Shown piece after piece: positions 1 through 7,027 of a stretch of 13,557 nt of DNA (positions are counted from its first letter, which is position 1; every line of letters starts with the position of its first letter). The position numbers and the translations under genes were made by a program. The notes under the pieces were generated by a model that saw nothing but the letters and a program-made list of their open reading frames with translations, had not been told where the DNA came from and ran no database searches. This stretch comes from an uncultured Archangium sp. Its GTDB lineage: Bacteria > Myxococcota > Myxococcia > Myxococcales > Myxococcaceae. The stretch is from NCBI GenBank assembly GCA_937875615.1, contig CALNBU010000981.1, positions 1 to 13,557 on the forward strand. The letters run 5' to 3'.

Positions 1-1617
1 AAGGTACGTGGCAACAGACTGTGCGCGGCGCTGGGACAGTTGCTGGTTGTAGGCTTCTTCGCCCACGCTGTCGGTGTGGCCCTCCACCACCACGCGCTGA
101 ATCTCGGCGTGGCCGTTGATGACGTCGGCCACCTGGTTCAGCAGCGGGAAGGACCTGGAGAGGATCGTCGACTTGCCGGTGGCGAAGTACACCTTGTCCT
201 TGATGACCAGGCGCTCGGCGGTGATGACCACCAGCTGCTTCTTCTTCTTCGGGCAGCCCTGGTTCTCCGTCACGCCCTTCTCGGCGGGGCAGTTGTCGAG
301 GTGGTCGGGCACGCCGTCTCCGTCGGCGTCGCGCGCGGGGCAGCCCTTGAGCTCCACCGGCCCGGCCTCCAGCGGGCAGGCGTCCTGCTCGTCTTCCACG
401 CCGTCGCTGTCGGTGTCGCGGAACGGACAGCCGAGCCGCTCCACGGGCCCGGGCTCATTGGGGCAGCGGTCGTCGGCGTCGAGGACGCCGTCGTGGTCGG
501 CGTCGGGCACCGGGCAGCCGTCGAAGGCGGCCACGCCGGCCACGTCGGGGCAGCGGTCTTGCGCGTCTTCCACGCCGTCCTGGTCGTTGTCGGGGTCCGG
601 GCAGCCGTCTTCGTCGGCGAAGCCGTCGCTGTCCTCGGGCTCCAGCGGACAGCGGTCGACGCCGTTGCGCACGCCGTCGCGGTCGTCGTCGAGGTCCGGG
701 CATTGCTCGGGGGTGTGCTCTGGCAGCGCGCAGAGGTCGACGGCCGAGGGCCGGGTACCGTACGCGTTGCCCACGCCGATGCCGCCGATGATGCGGAAGG
801 CCGGCGCGCCCGGCGCGTCACCGAAGCCCGGGCCGCCGTGGAGGAAGAAGTCGACCCACGGCACCGAGAGGATGCGCCCGCCCACCAGCAGCTCGGCGGT
901 GGCCGGCGCGCCCGCCAGAGAGAAGAAGTTGCGGGAGATGAGCTCGCCGCGCACGCCGTCGCCCACGCCCAGCAGCGCGTTCACCTCCACGCCGCCGCCC
1001 ACGAAGCTGTCGCCCACCGCGCGGCGCGCTTCGATGGCGCCGCCCACCGAGCCCGCGAGGTGCAGCAGCCCGAAGCTGCGCCCGATGTGCAGCGAGGGGA
1101 ACACCGAGAAGCGGCCGCCGGTGAGCGCGCCGGCGCTGCCCAGGGGCAACGCGACGCCGACCTGGAACGAGAGGTCGAAGGGGCCGCTCTTCTGCGAGAG
1201 GATGCGCGCGCGCAGCCCCAGCACCGGAGAGCCGAGGCCGAAGCTGTCGGGCTGCGAGAGCCCGACGCCGGTGAGCGCCTGGCCTCCCTGGTAGACGGTC
1301 AACGCGGCCTGCGCCTGGATGTCGAGCCAGTCGAGCACGCCCACCGCCACCAACAGGTGCGTCTGCACGCGGTGACCGATGACCTCGAAGCGCTGGTGGC
1401 CGTCGGGTCCGGTGGCCGTCACCATCAGGGGGTTGCGCTCGTAGTGGCCGGCGAGCGCGATGCGGAAGCGACCCTGCTCCAGCGTCGCCGCGTCACCGCC
1501 CACCACCGGCCCGGAGCCGGGCACCAGCACCAGCCGATCGAGCCCGGGCGTGGGGAGTGACGACTGTGCCCAGGCGCTCGTTGCAACCAGCGCCAACATC
1601 AAACCACTGAGTTTCAT
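1..1617 (-). CDS. OmpA-family outer-membrane protein with thrombospondin-type-3 repeats (C-terminus missing)
   Basis: Probably an outer-membrane barrel anchored to peptidoglycan. The frame stays open from an ATG at 1617 to the left edge, giving 539 residues without a stop, so the gene is cut by the window. Residues 1-17 form a signal peptide (probable cleavage AWA|Q). About 18-300 is Gly/aromatic-rich and barrel-like. About 305-455 holds Asp-rich calcium-binding repeats of the type DxDxDGxxD with CP pairs. From about 460 an OmpA C-terminal domain begins, with EGHTDSVG at 512-519 and NxxLSxxRA. D516 and R531 have the spacing of the peptidoglycan-binding Asp/Arg pair. Roughly 50-60 residues should lie beyond the edge. 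A Shine-Dalgarno-like AAGGGG precedes the ATG by 4 bases and supports this start. The gene lies 73 bp downstream of the SCO-like gene on the same strand, so co-transcription is possible. The family call is firm; the exact ligand and role are unknown. Confidence 0.93.
   Translation of the reverse strand, partial: MKLSGLMLALVATSAWAQSSLPTPGLDRLVLVPGSGPVVGGDAATLEQGRFRIALAGHYERNPLMVTATGPDGHQRFEVIGHRVQTHLLVAVGVLDWLDIQAQAALTVYQGGQALTGVGLSQPDSFGLGSPVLGLRARILSQKSGPFDLSFQVGVALPLGSAGALTGGRFSVFPSLHIGRSFGLLHLAGSVGGAIEARRAVGDSFVGGGVEVNALLGVGDGVRGELISRNFFSLAGAPATAELLVGGRILSVPWVDFFLHGGPGFGDAPGAPAFRIIGGIGVGNAYGTRPSAVDLCALPEHTPEQCPDLDDDRDGVRNGVDRCPLEPEDSDGFADEDGCPDPDNDQDGVEDAQDRCPDVAGVAAFDGCPVPDADHDGVLDADDRCPNEPGPVERLGCPFRDTDSDGVEDEQDACPLEAGPVELKGCPARDADGDGVPDHLDNCPAEKGVTENQGCPKKKKQLVVITAERLVIKDKVYFATGKSTILSRSFPLLNQVADVINGHAEIQRVVVEGHTDSVGEEAYNQQLSQRRAQSVATYL
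253..702 (-). repeat. Thrombospondin-type-3 repeat region within the OmpA-like gene
   Basis: This stretch codes for about six consecutive Asp-rich units (cores such as DDDRDGV, DNDQDGV, DADHDGV, DTDSDGV, DADGDGV), each followed by a CP pair. Such repeats bind calcium in characterised proteins and act here as a stiff linker between barrel and peptidoglycan-binding domain. The units differ at DNA level, so this is a protein-level repeat. Boundaries are approximate. Confidence 0.85.
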
Positions 1618-1690
1618 ACGCCCCCTTCGCGATGCAAAGCCGAGGCGTGATTGTGGGTCAGGTCATGATGAAAGTGCAAACAATGCGCTG
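1618..1690 (-). promoter_or_regulatory. 73-bp gap between SCO-like and OmpA-like genes
   Basis: The gap holds the AAGGGG ribosome-binding site of the OmpA-like gene and is less GC-rich than the coding regions around it. No terminator hairpin is visible, so read-through from the SCO-like gene is possible. A separate promoter for the outer-membrane protein could also fit here, but I cannot identify convincing boxes. Confidence 0.4.
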
Positions 1691-2782
1691 TCAGTGGCGA
1701 AATGCGTCCGTGTTGGTTTGGTAACGTTGTCTGCACCAGTTTGAGCAGAAATAGACAATTCCACCATCTGCCGAGGGCGCCTGCAGGGCGTCGGGCACCA
1801 CACGCACCTTCATGTGGCACACCGGGTCCACCTCGACGGGCACCTCGGGTGAGGGCTCCGGTGAGGGGGCGAGGGCGGCCACATAGGTAATAAGTCGCTG
1901 GAGCTCGTCGTCGCGCAGCTGGCCGGCGTAGGAGGGCATCATCAGCGGGTAGCCGCGCACGCGCTTGAGGCCGGGGATCAAGATGGACTCGCGCAGGTAG
2001 GCCTCGTCGGCCACGGCGGTGAGGCCGTTGTCGAACTCGCGGCGCCGGCCCAGCAGCCCGCCCAGCGGCGGCGCCAGCTCCGGGCGCTCGTGGCAGTTCG
2101 CGCAGGTCAGCTCGTGGAAGAGCGTCTCTCCGCTGCGCTCCGGCGGCGCGACGGCCGCGGCGGCCCCGGAGAGGGTGCGCACCGCGGTCTGCAGCGCCCG
2201 GAAGTCATCGGGCTCGTCGGAGTCGTAGATGCCGCGCACCACGCCCTGCGCGTCGACCAGCACGAAGACCTGGCTGTGCAGCACGGCGTCGAGGCCCCCG
2301 TCGGCGCGCTGCGCGGTGACGTGGAAGCCGTCGGCCACCGCCGCCAGGCCGGCCTCGGTGGTCTCCAACAGCAGCCAGCGGGGCTCGTCGGGGTTCCACT
2401 GCTTCGCGTAGGCGGCGAGCACCTCGGCGGTGTCGTGCTGCGGGTCCACCGAGAAGCTGACGAAGCGCGCGGGCACGCCGTCGAGGAGCCGCGTGAGGCG
2501 CGTCAGCTTGGCGGTCAGCGTGGGGCACACCGTGCGGCAGGTGGTGAAGATGAAGTTGGCCACCCACGGTTGCCCGCGCAGCGAGGCGGCGGAGACCTGT
2601 TCACCGGTGTGCGCGCGGAAGCTCCAGTCGGGGGCGTCGAAGAGCGGCGCCAGCGCGGGGCTCTTCGGCAGGTGCGCCAGATCCTCCGCGGTCTGCGGCG
2701 CCCGGGTGCGTGAGCGGGCCCGCCACAGCACCGCGAAGGACACCGCCATCAGGAGCAACAGGACGCCCGCGATTCGCTTCAT
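1691..2782 (-). CDS. SCO1/SenC-type copper chaperone fused to cytochrome c and YHS domains
   Basis: Predicted periplasmic, membrane-anchored protein of 363 residues, likely serving copper delivery to or redox maturation of a haem-copper oxidase. Residues 1-20 are a hydrophobic N-terminal anchor. Residues about 45-205 are a SCO/thioredoxin-like domain with C82-x3-C86 (CRTVCP), SVDPQHDT near 111-118 and H169, matching the usual Cys-x3-Cys plus distal His copper ligands in spacing. Residues about 215-305 are a mono-haem cytochrome c with CANCH at 227-231 and a possible axial Met at 281/282 (GYPLMMPSY). Residues 318-355 form a YHS-like metal site with DPVC(H)M and Cys 322, 346 and 350; the usual Gly of DPVCGM is His. 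SCO-cytochrome fusions are known; the added YHS tail is less usual to me. AGGAG lies 12 bases before the ATG, a rather long spacing. No oxidase subunit gene is in the window, so the partner is unknown. Confidence 0.88.
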   Translation of the reverse strand: MKRIAGVLLLLMAVSFAVLWRARSRTRAPQTAEDLAHLPKSPALAPLFDAPDWSFRAHTGEQVSAASLRGQPWVANFIFTTCRTVCPTLTAKLTRLTRLLDGVPARFVSFSVDPQHDTAEVLAAYAKQWNPDEPRWLLLETTEAGLAAVADGFHVTAQRADGGLDAVLHSQVFVLVDAQGVVRGIYDSDEPDDFRALQTAVRTLSGAAAAVAPPERSGETLFHELTCANCHERPELAPPLGGLLGRRREFDNGLTAVADEAYLRESILIPGLKRVRGYPLMMPSYAGQLRDDELQRLITYVAALAPSPEPSPEVPVEVDPVCHMKVRVVPDALQAPSADGGIVYFCSNWCRQRYQTNTDAFRH

Positions 2783-2929
2783 GGCCCTGGGTTACTCCTG
2801 GAGGCGCAACGATTCCATACGGTTAGGGTGCGACACAGTGCCCCCCTTCCCCTTTGAAAGAATTAAGGATACGTGGGCCTCGCCGGCCGCATGTAGCGGC
2901 CCGGTTATTGGAAAGTAGAAAGTAAGAAA
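2783..2929. promoter_or_regulatory. Divergent intergenic region between SCO-like and cold-shock genes
   Basis: These 147 bases must carry the start signals for both divergent genes. The stretch is AT-richer than its surroundings near the cold-shock start. A TTGAAA at 2854-2859 resembles a -35 box on the plus strand, but I see no convincing -10 at the usual distance, so no promoter is called. A short dyad (GGCCGC, 5-base loop, GCGGCC; 2885-2901) sits about 30 bases before the cold-shock ATG and would fall in its leader if transcription starts upstream. The last 25 bases are purine-rich (GAAAGTAGAAAGTAAGAAA) without a classical Shine-Dalgarno. Confidence 0.5.
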
Positions 2930-3136
2930 ATGGCACTTGGTACTGTGAAGTGGTTCAACGATGCGAAGGGGTTCGGTTTCATCAGCCAGGATGGCGGCGG
3001 AGACGACGTCTTCTGTCACCACACGGCGATTCAGTCGGACGGCTTCCGCACCCTGGCTGAAGGCCAGAAGGTGGAGTTCGACGTGAACCGCGGCCCGAAG
3101 GGGCTCCAGGCGGCCAACGTCCGCATTGTCAGCTGA
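2930..3136 (+). CDS. CspA-family cold shock protein (nucleic-acid chaperone)
   Basis: A 68-residue single cold-shock domain that binds single-stranded RNA/DNA in the cytoplasm and melts mRNA structure. The RNA-binding motif 1, KGFGFI, is at residues 13-18, and motif 2 is the variant DVFCHH at 26-31, where Escherichia coli CspA has VFVHF. The N-terminal GTVKWFNDAKGFGF block is diagnostic, and the length equals the family norm of about 65-70. The ATG is preceded by a purine-rich leader rather than a strong Shine-Dalgarno. The gene stands alone: it has its own leader with a small hairpin and its own rho-independent terminator just downstream. Whether it is cold-induced or constitutive cannot be told from sequence. 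A gene symbol is not assigned because bacteria of this group carry several paralogues. Confidence 0.96.
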   Translation: MALGTVKWFNDAKGFGFISQDGGGDDVFCHHTAIQSDGFRTLAEGQKVEFDVNRGPKGLQAANVRIVS

Positions 3137-3166
3137 AACTGACTCGGCGTTCCGTCCTTAAGTAAG

Positions 3167-3209
3167 AAGGCCCAGCTCTCCATCACAGGAGGCTGGGCCT
3201 TTGGTTTTT
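3167..3209 (+). terminator. Rho-independent terminator of the cold-shock gene
   Basis: A perfect 10-bp stem, AAGGCCCAGC (3167-3176) paired with GCTGGGCCTT (3192-3201), has a 15-base loop and runs into a T-rich tail (TTGGTTTTT). It starts 30 bases after the cold-shock stop codon. The other strand lacks a comparable T run, so it should act on plus-strand transcription only. Confidence 0.88.
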
Positions 3210-3212
3210 CGA

Positions 3213-3253
3213 CGCACAGGCTTGTGCGCCCGGTGTTTTGGGCTACGCAGCCC
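3213..3253. promoter_or_regulatory. Two short dyads between the csp terminator and sppA
   Basis: CGCACA-GGCT-TGTGCG (3213-3228) is a perfect 6-bp inverted repeat around a 4-base loop. GGGCT-ACGC-AGCCC (3240-3253) is a second, 5-bp stem that ends two bases before the sppA ATG. The first could be an operator-like palindrome or part of the terminator block. The second would lie over the ribosome entry region if transcribed, where no Shine-Dalgarno is visible. Function is inferred; only the symmetry is seen. Confidence 0.4.
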
Positions 3254-3255
3254 GC

Positions 3256-5133
3256 ATGACGGAACCGTCTTCGCTGCCTCCCACGCCGTACCAGCCGCCC
3301 GCACCGCCGCCGAAGAAGGGCGGCCTGGGCGCGGGGCTCATCCTCGCGCTGGGCTGCTTCGGCTTCCTGGTGTTGGGTTTCATCGGCATCATCATCCTCG
3401 CGGCGCTGAGCGGAGACGGTGGTCCCGGCGCGTCGCTCCAGGACAGCACGGTGCTGCGCATCAGGCTGGAGGGCGCGGTGCCGGAGTACGTGCGGGCCAC
3501 CGGCTTCGAGGAGTTCTTCGGCGGCGCCCCGGTGACGGTGCGTCAGCACGTCTTCAACCTCGAGAAGGCGGCGGCCGACCGGCGCGTGAAGGGCGTGCTG
3601 CTGGAGCTGGGCAGCCTCGAGGGCACCGGCTGGGCCAAGGTGGAGGAGCTGCGCGACGCCCTGCTGGAGTTCAGGAAGTCGGGCAAGTTCGTGGTGGTCT
3701 TCTCCGAGTACATGTCGGAGCGCGAGTACGCGCTGGCGCTGGGCGCCGACCACATCGTGATGCCCTCCGACTCGTGGTTCGAGTTCAACGGCCTGGCGAG
3801 CGACATCAGCCACTACCCGGGGCTGCTCGAGAAGCTGGGCGTCGAGGTGCAGTACTTCCGCTACGGCAAGTACAAGTCGGTCTCCGGCGAGCAGAGCGGC
3901 CGCAAGGCCTTCACCGAGCCGGTGAAGGAGATGATCAACGAAGGGCTGCAGCTGACGCTCACTCACCTGGTGGAGGCGGTGGCGAAGCACCGGAAGCTCG
4001 ACGAGGCGGTGGTGCGCGGATTGGTGGAGCAGGGTCGCACCCGCGCCAACTGGGCGCTGGAGAACAAGCTCATCGACCAGCTCGGCTACCAGGACGAGGT
4101 GGAGGTGTTGCTCCGCGAGAAGGCGGGCCTGGGCGAGAGCCAGAAGCTGAGCTTCGTCTCGGCCAACCGCTATCGCCGGGTGACGCCCGACGACGCCGGC
4201 CTCGCCGAAGGGAAGCACACCTTCGCGCTCATCTATTCGTCGGGGCTCATCGTCTCGGGGAAGGGTGATGAAGACCCGTTCGGCGGCGACGGCTCGCAGG
4301 GGAGCGACCCGCTCATCCGCTACCTGCGCCGCGCGGTGGCCGACGACGACATCAAGGCCATCATCTTCCGCGTCGACTCGCCCGGCGGCTCGGGCCTGGG
4401 CTGCGACTACGTGCGCCGGGAAATCGAGCGCGCCCGGGAGAAGAAGCCGGTCATCGTCAGCATGAGCGACTACGCCGCCTCGGGCGGTTACTGGGTGTCG
4501 ATGGACGCCACGGCCATCGTGGCCCAGCCCACCACCCTGACCGGCTCCATCGGCATCTACACCGTCATCCCCAACCTGGGCGGGCTGTACGAGAAGCTGG
4601 GGCTCAACAACGAGACCTTCAAGGCCGGCGAGCACGCCGACGCGGTCATCGGCGCCCGGGCCCTCACCGAGGAGGAGGCGAAGCAGTGGGACGCCGACCT
4701 GCTCGACTCGTACAACCGCTTCGTCTCGCTGGCGGCGAAGGGCCGGCAGATGGAGCTGGAGAAGATGGGCGAGCTGGCGCAGGGCCGCACCTGGTACGGC
4801 AGCCAGGCGAAGGAGAACGGCCTGGTCGATGAGCTCGGCGGCTTCTCCGCCGCCGTCGCGGTGGGCAAGAAGAAGCTGGGGCTGCCGGAGAGCGACACCG
4901 TCTCGCTGCGCCTCTTCGACTCGCAGCGCACCTTCATCGAGACGTTGCTCAACCCCGACGCGGATGAAGACGAGGTCGACCTCTCGGTGATGCTGCTGAG
5001 CCGCGCAGTGGAGGCCAGCGGGCTGCGGCCGGTGCTCAAGCGGCTGCCGGGCTTCTCGCCCTTCGCGCGCGAGGTGCTCAAGGGCCGCGAGAAGTTCTTC
5101 CCCATGGCGGAGTACCAGGTCGACTTCCGGTGA
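3256..5133 (+). CDS. sppA: Signal peptide peptidase SppA, 67K type (protease IV)
   Basis: Membrane-bound serine/lysine protease that degrades signal peptides left in the membrane after protein export. With the ATG at 3256 it has 625 residues, the usual size of the long two-domain form. A Pro-rich cytoplasmic start (about 1-20) is followed by one membrane segment (about 23-51), then two tandem S49 peptidase domains. The catalytic lysine is in YGKYKS (K207) of the first domain and the nucleophile in AASGGYW (S409) of the second, in the same arrangement as E. coli SppA; SPGG at about 375-378 and TGSIGI at about 429-434 are also conserved. A TTG at 3238 would add six residues, but neither start has a clear Shine-Dalgarno, and I prefer the ATG because the translation upstream of it is unremarkable. 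The downstream dehydrogenase starts inside the sppA stop codon (GTGA overlap), suggesting translational coupling. The start region holds a small hairpin. Confidence 0.95.
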   Translation: MTEPSSLPPTPYQPPAPPPKKGGLGAGLILALGCFGFLVLGFIGIIILAALSGDGGPGASLQDSTVLRIRLEGAVPEYVRATGFEEFFGGAPVTVRQHVFNLEKAAADRRVKGVLLELGSLEGTGWAKVEELRDALLEFRKSGKFVVVFSEYMSEREYALALGADHIVMPSDSWFEFNGLASDISHYPGLLEKLGVEVQYFRYGKYKSVSGEQSGRKAFTEPVKEMINEGLQLTLTHLVEAVAKHRKLDEAVVRGLVEQGRTRANWALENKLIDQLGYQDEVEVLLREKAGLGESQKLSFVSANRYRRVTPDDAGLAEGKHTFALIYSSGLIVSGKGDEDPFGGDGSQGSDPLIRYLRRAVADDDIKAIIFRVDSPGGSGLGCDYVRREIERAREKKPVIVSMSDYAASGGYWVSMDATAIVAQPTTLTGSIGIYTVIPNLGGLYEKLGLNNETFKAGEHADAVIGARALTEEEAKQWDADLLDSYNRFVSLAAKGRQMELEKMGELAQGRTWYGSQAKENGLVDELGGFSAAVAVGKKKLGLPESDTVSLRLFDSQRTFIETLLNPDADEDEVDLSVMLLSRAVEASGLRPVLKRLPGFSPFAREVLKGREKFFPMAEYQVDFR

Positions 5134-6150
5134 AGGTGCTGGTCCCCGCCGGGCTGCCGCTCGACGTGGCGTGGCCCGCGGGCGTGCAGCCGGTGGGCTA
5201 CGACGTGGCGAGGCCTGTGCCCGCCGCGCACCTCGACGCCGCCGCGCTGGTGGTGTGGGGCAACGGCCGCGCGCAGCTGGTCGACGCCGCGGCGCGGTTG
5301 ACGGCGCTGCGCTGGGTGCAGACGCTCGCGGCGGGGCCTGACGCGGTGCTGGCGGCGGGCTTCGGTCCGCAGGTCATCGTCACCTCCGGGCGGGGCCTGC
5401 ACGACGCCACCGTGGCCGAGCACGCCTTGGCGCTGACGCTGGCGGTGCTGCGCCGCGTGCCGGCGATGGTGACCGCGCAGCAGCAGCGCCGCTGGGCGGG
5501 GGAGCTGGGTGGCCTGCAGCCGCTGCGCGACCCTCTGGCGGTGCGGTCGCTCCTCGGGGCGAGGGTGTTGGTGTGGGGCTTCGGCTCCATCGCCGCGCGC
5601 CTGGCGCACAGCACGGGCACGGCCTACTGGACCCAGCACACCACCGCCACCGCCGTGGGCCTTGCGCCCAATGGCAGCGGTAGCAATGCGGTGTCGGTGC
5701 GGGCTGGGGGCCCAGGTGACCGGCGTGGCGACGACGGCGGGGACGCGCGAAGGCTTCGAGGTCATCACCCCGGCTGGCGTGCCGGCCGCGCTGCCCGACA
5801 CCGAGGTGTTGATTTCGCTGCTGCCGGACCTTCCCGGGACCCGGGGGCTGTTGGGCGCGTCGGTCTTCGCGGCGCTCCCTCCGCGGGCGGTGGTGGTGAA
5901 CGTGGGGCGGGGCGCGGTGTTGGACGAAGCGGCCCTGGGCGCGGCGTTGAGCGAGGGGCGGTTGAGCGGCGCGGCCCTCGACGTCTTCGCCACCGAGCCG
6001 TTGCCGGCCGACGCGCCGCTGTGGGCGGCGCCCAACCTGCTGGTGAGCCCGCACGCCGCGGGGGGCCGGCCGGTGGGCGCGGCGGCGCTCATCGCCCGCA
6101 ACCTCCGGGCGCTGCTGGCCGATGACGCGCTGGTGAACGTGGTGCGCTGA
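5130..6150 (+). pseudogene. D-2-hydroxyacid dehydrogenase, disrupted by an insertion and frameshift
   Basis: NAD(P)-dependent D-isomer 2-hydroxyacid dehydrogenase family. Translation from the GTG at 5130 gives the normal N-terminal half (LRWVQTLAAGPDAV, SGRGLHDATVAEHA) up to the Rossmann motif GFGSIAARLA, ending at 5606. The rest of the enzyme resumes at 5704 in the next frame (LGAQVTGVATT) and runs to the TGA at 6148-6150. All three expected catalytic residues are in that second part: Arg (NVGRG, codon 5908-5910), Glu (ATEPLP, codon 5995-5997) and His (SPHAAG, codon 6052-6054). Where about 5 residues are expected between the two parts there are 97 bases, so roughly 80 are extra and the frame is shifted by one. 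Without the interruption the product would be about 312 residues, normal for the family. It overlaps the sppA stop by 4 bp. It is most likely a recent pseudogene, since both halves are otherwise well preserved; an assembly or sequencing error near 5700 is the main alternative. Substrate unknown. Confidence 0.82.
5607..5703 (+). other. Extra segment inside the dehydrogenase gene
   Basis: This segment has no counterpart expected in the enzyme family at this point (between the first helix and second strand of the Rossmann fold). Read in the upstream frame it has almost only G or C at third codon positions and gives a Thr/Gly/Ser-rich peptide (GTAYWTQHTTATAVGLAPNG), so it has the base pattern of coding DNA. 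It shows no clear terminal inverted repeats and no target duplication, and I cannot name it as a mobile element. Its borders are estimates from the family alignment I hold in mind. Confidence 0.6.
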
Positions 6151-6178
6151 GCGTCGCCTGCTAGCCTGCCGGGCCTGC

Positions 6179-7021
6179 GTGGTGACTCCCTCCTTGAAGC
6201 CGCTGATTCTGTCGTGCGTGGTGTTGGGTCTCGGTTGTCCGGCCCCCGAGCCCTGTGAAGGCGCCGGGTGTGACGACGCCGGCGTCGTCGATGCGGGTGC
6301 GCCGGACGCCGGCGTTGATGCGGGGGAGGAAGAAGAAGATGCGGGCGTCCCCGACGGCGGCGAGGAAGACGCCGGGGTCGACAACGGGCTCGCTGACTGC
6401 GGAGACCCGGCCTGCGCGGTGGAGGTCCTCTGTCAGCAGGACGCCGGCGCCTGCGCGCGCTGCGGGCAGCCCTGCCGCTCGCAGAATGACTGCCTCTCGG
6501 AGAACTACCACCACGACCTGCCGCTGGCGCAGTGCACGCACGGGGTGTGCACCGCGCGCGAGGTGGTGGTGAGGCCGCGGGTGGCGACGGGCCTGAGCGG
6601 CTGGGTGACGCCCTTCGGCTCCATTCGCAGCGGGCTCATCCGCTTCATCAAGAAGACCTCGCTCGACGGCGGCGCGGTGAGCTGCGCCGAGGTGGCCGGG
6701 GTGAGCTCGACGGTCGACGCCGGCGCCATCGAGCGGAGCGGCCGCTTCAACGTGCAGGGCTACGACGTGCGCAACGTCACGGCCACCGGCTCCATCAACG
6801 GGAGCCTCCTCTTCAACGAGGTGCACACCCAGACCGGCGGCGACTTCCTGCTGTGGGCCGAGCTGTGGAACGACGACGTCGACGGCCTCAGCTGGTACCC
6901 GCGCGGCACCCGGTTGGGCGCCGGCTGCGTGGAGAACCCGCCCGGCGGCGCGCTGCTGGCGACGCAGGACTGCGACGGCGGCACCTGCCGTCAGTTCTCC
7001 ATCAACGTGCTGGAGGACTGA
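6179..7021 (+). CDS. Cys-rich putative lipoprotein with Asp-Ala-Gly linker
   Basis: Function not recognised. The 280-residue product starts with a hydrophobic export signal ending in LGLGC (C20). This is an imperfect lipobox, since position -3 is Gly, so it is probably but not certainly lipidated. Residues 26-70 form a low-complexity acidic linker of DAG units, typical of myxobacterial surface lipoproteins. Residues 68-125 are Cys-rich (C74, C79, C85, C92, C95, C99, C105, C119, C124), beginning with a DNGLADCGDPAC motif, and are likely disulphide-stabilised outside the cell. The C-terminal 150 residues look beta-rich, with a further four Cys. The start is a GTG at 6179; a second GTG at 6182 is equally possible, and no Shine-Dalgarno decides. 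It begins 28 bp after the broken dehydrogenase and ends 6 bp from the convergent desaturase. Confidence 0.8.
   Translation: MVTPSLKPLILSCVVLGLGCPAPEPCEGAGCDDAGVVDAGAPDAGVDAGEEEEDAGVPDGGEEDAGVDNGLADCGDPACAVEVLCQQDAGACARCGQPCRSQNDCLSENYHHDLPLAQCTHGVCTAREVVVRPRVATGLSGWVTPFGSIRSGLIRFIKKTSLDGGAVSCAEVAGVSSTVDAGAIERSGRFNVQGYDVRNVTATGSINGSLLFNEVHTQTGGDFLLWAELWNDDVDGLSWYPRGTRLGAGCVENPPGGALLATQDCDGGTCRQFSINVLED
6272..6388 (+). repeat. Asp-Ala-Gly low-complexity linker coding segment
   Basis: Codons for about residues 32-70 are built from variants of GACGCCGGC(G) coding DAG/DAGV, with an EEEED stretch. It is a flexible acidic spacer between the lipid anchor and the folded Cys-rich part. The copies are degenerate, and the region would be prone to slippage. 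Confidence 0.7.
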
Positions 7022-7027
7022 CGGGCT

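Noticed and set aside
40..1560. Long plus-strand open frame opposite the OmpA-like gene
   Set aside because: Its translation is low-complexity Ala/Val/Gly/His/Arg text with no motif, while the minus strand encodes a clear signal peptide, repeats and OmpA motif. It is a by-product of high third-position GC.
2854..2873. Sigma-70-type promoter TTGAAA...GGATAC before csp
   Set aside because: The two elements are only about 8 bases apart, too close for a functional -35/-10 pair.
3031..4635. Long minus-strand open frame opposite csp and sppA
   Set aside because: No family features; it runs across two unrelated plus-strand genes with strong motifs and across the csp terminator.
5607..5703. Miniature transposable element (MITE) in the dehydrogenase gene
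   Set aside because: I found no convincing terminal inverted repeats or target duplication, and the segment is coding-like; kept only as an unexplained insertion.
5690..5710. Programmed frameshift in the dehydrogenase
   Set aside because: A programmed shift would not explain the roughly 80 additional bases in the middle of the Rossmann fold, and no classical slippery heptamer with a downstream structure was recognised.
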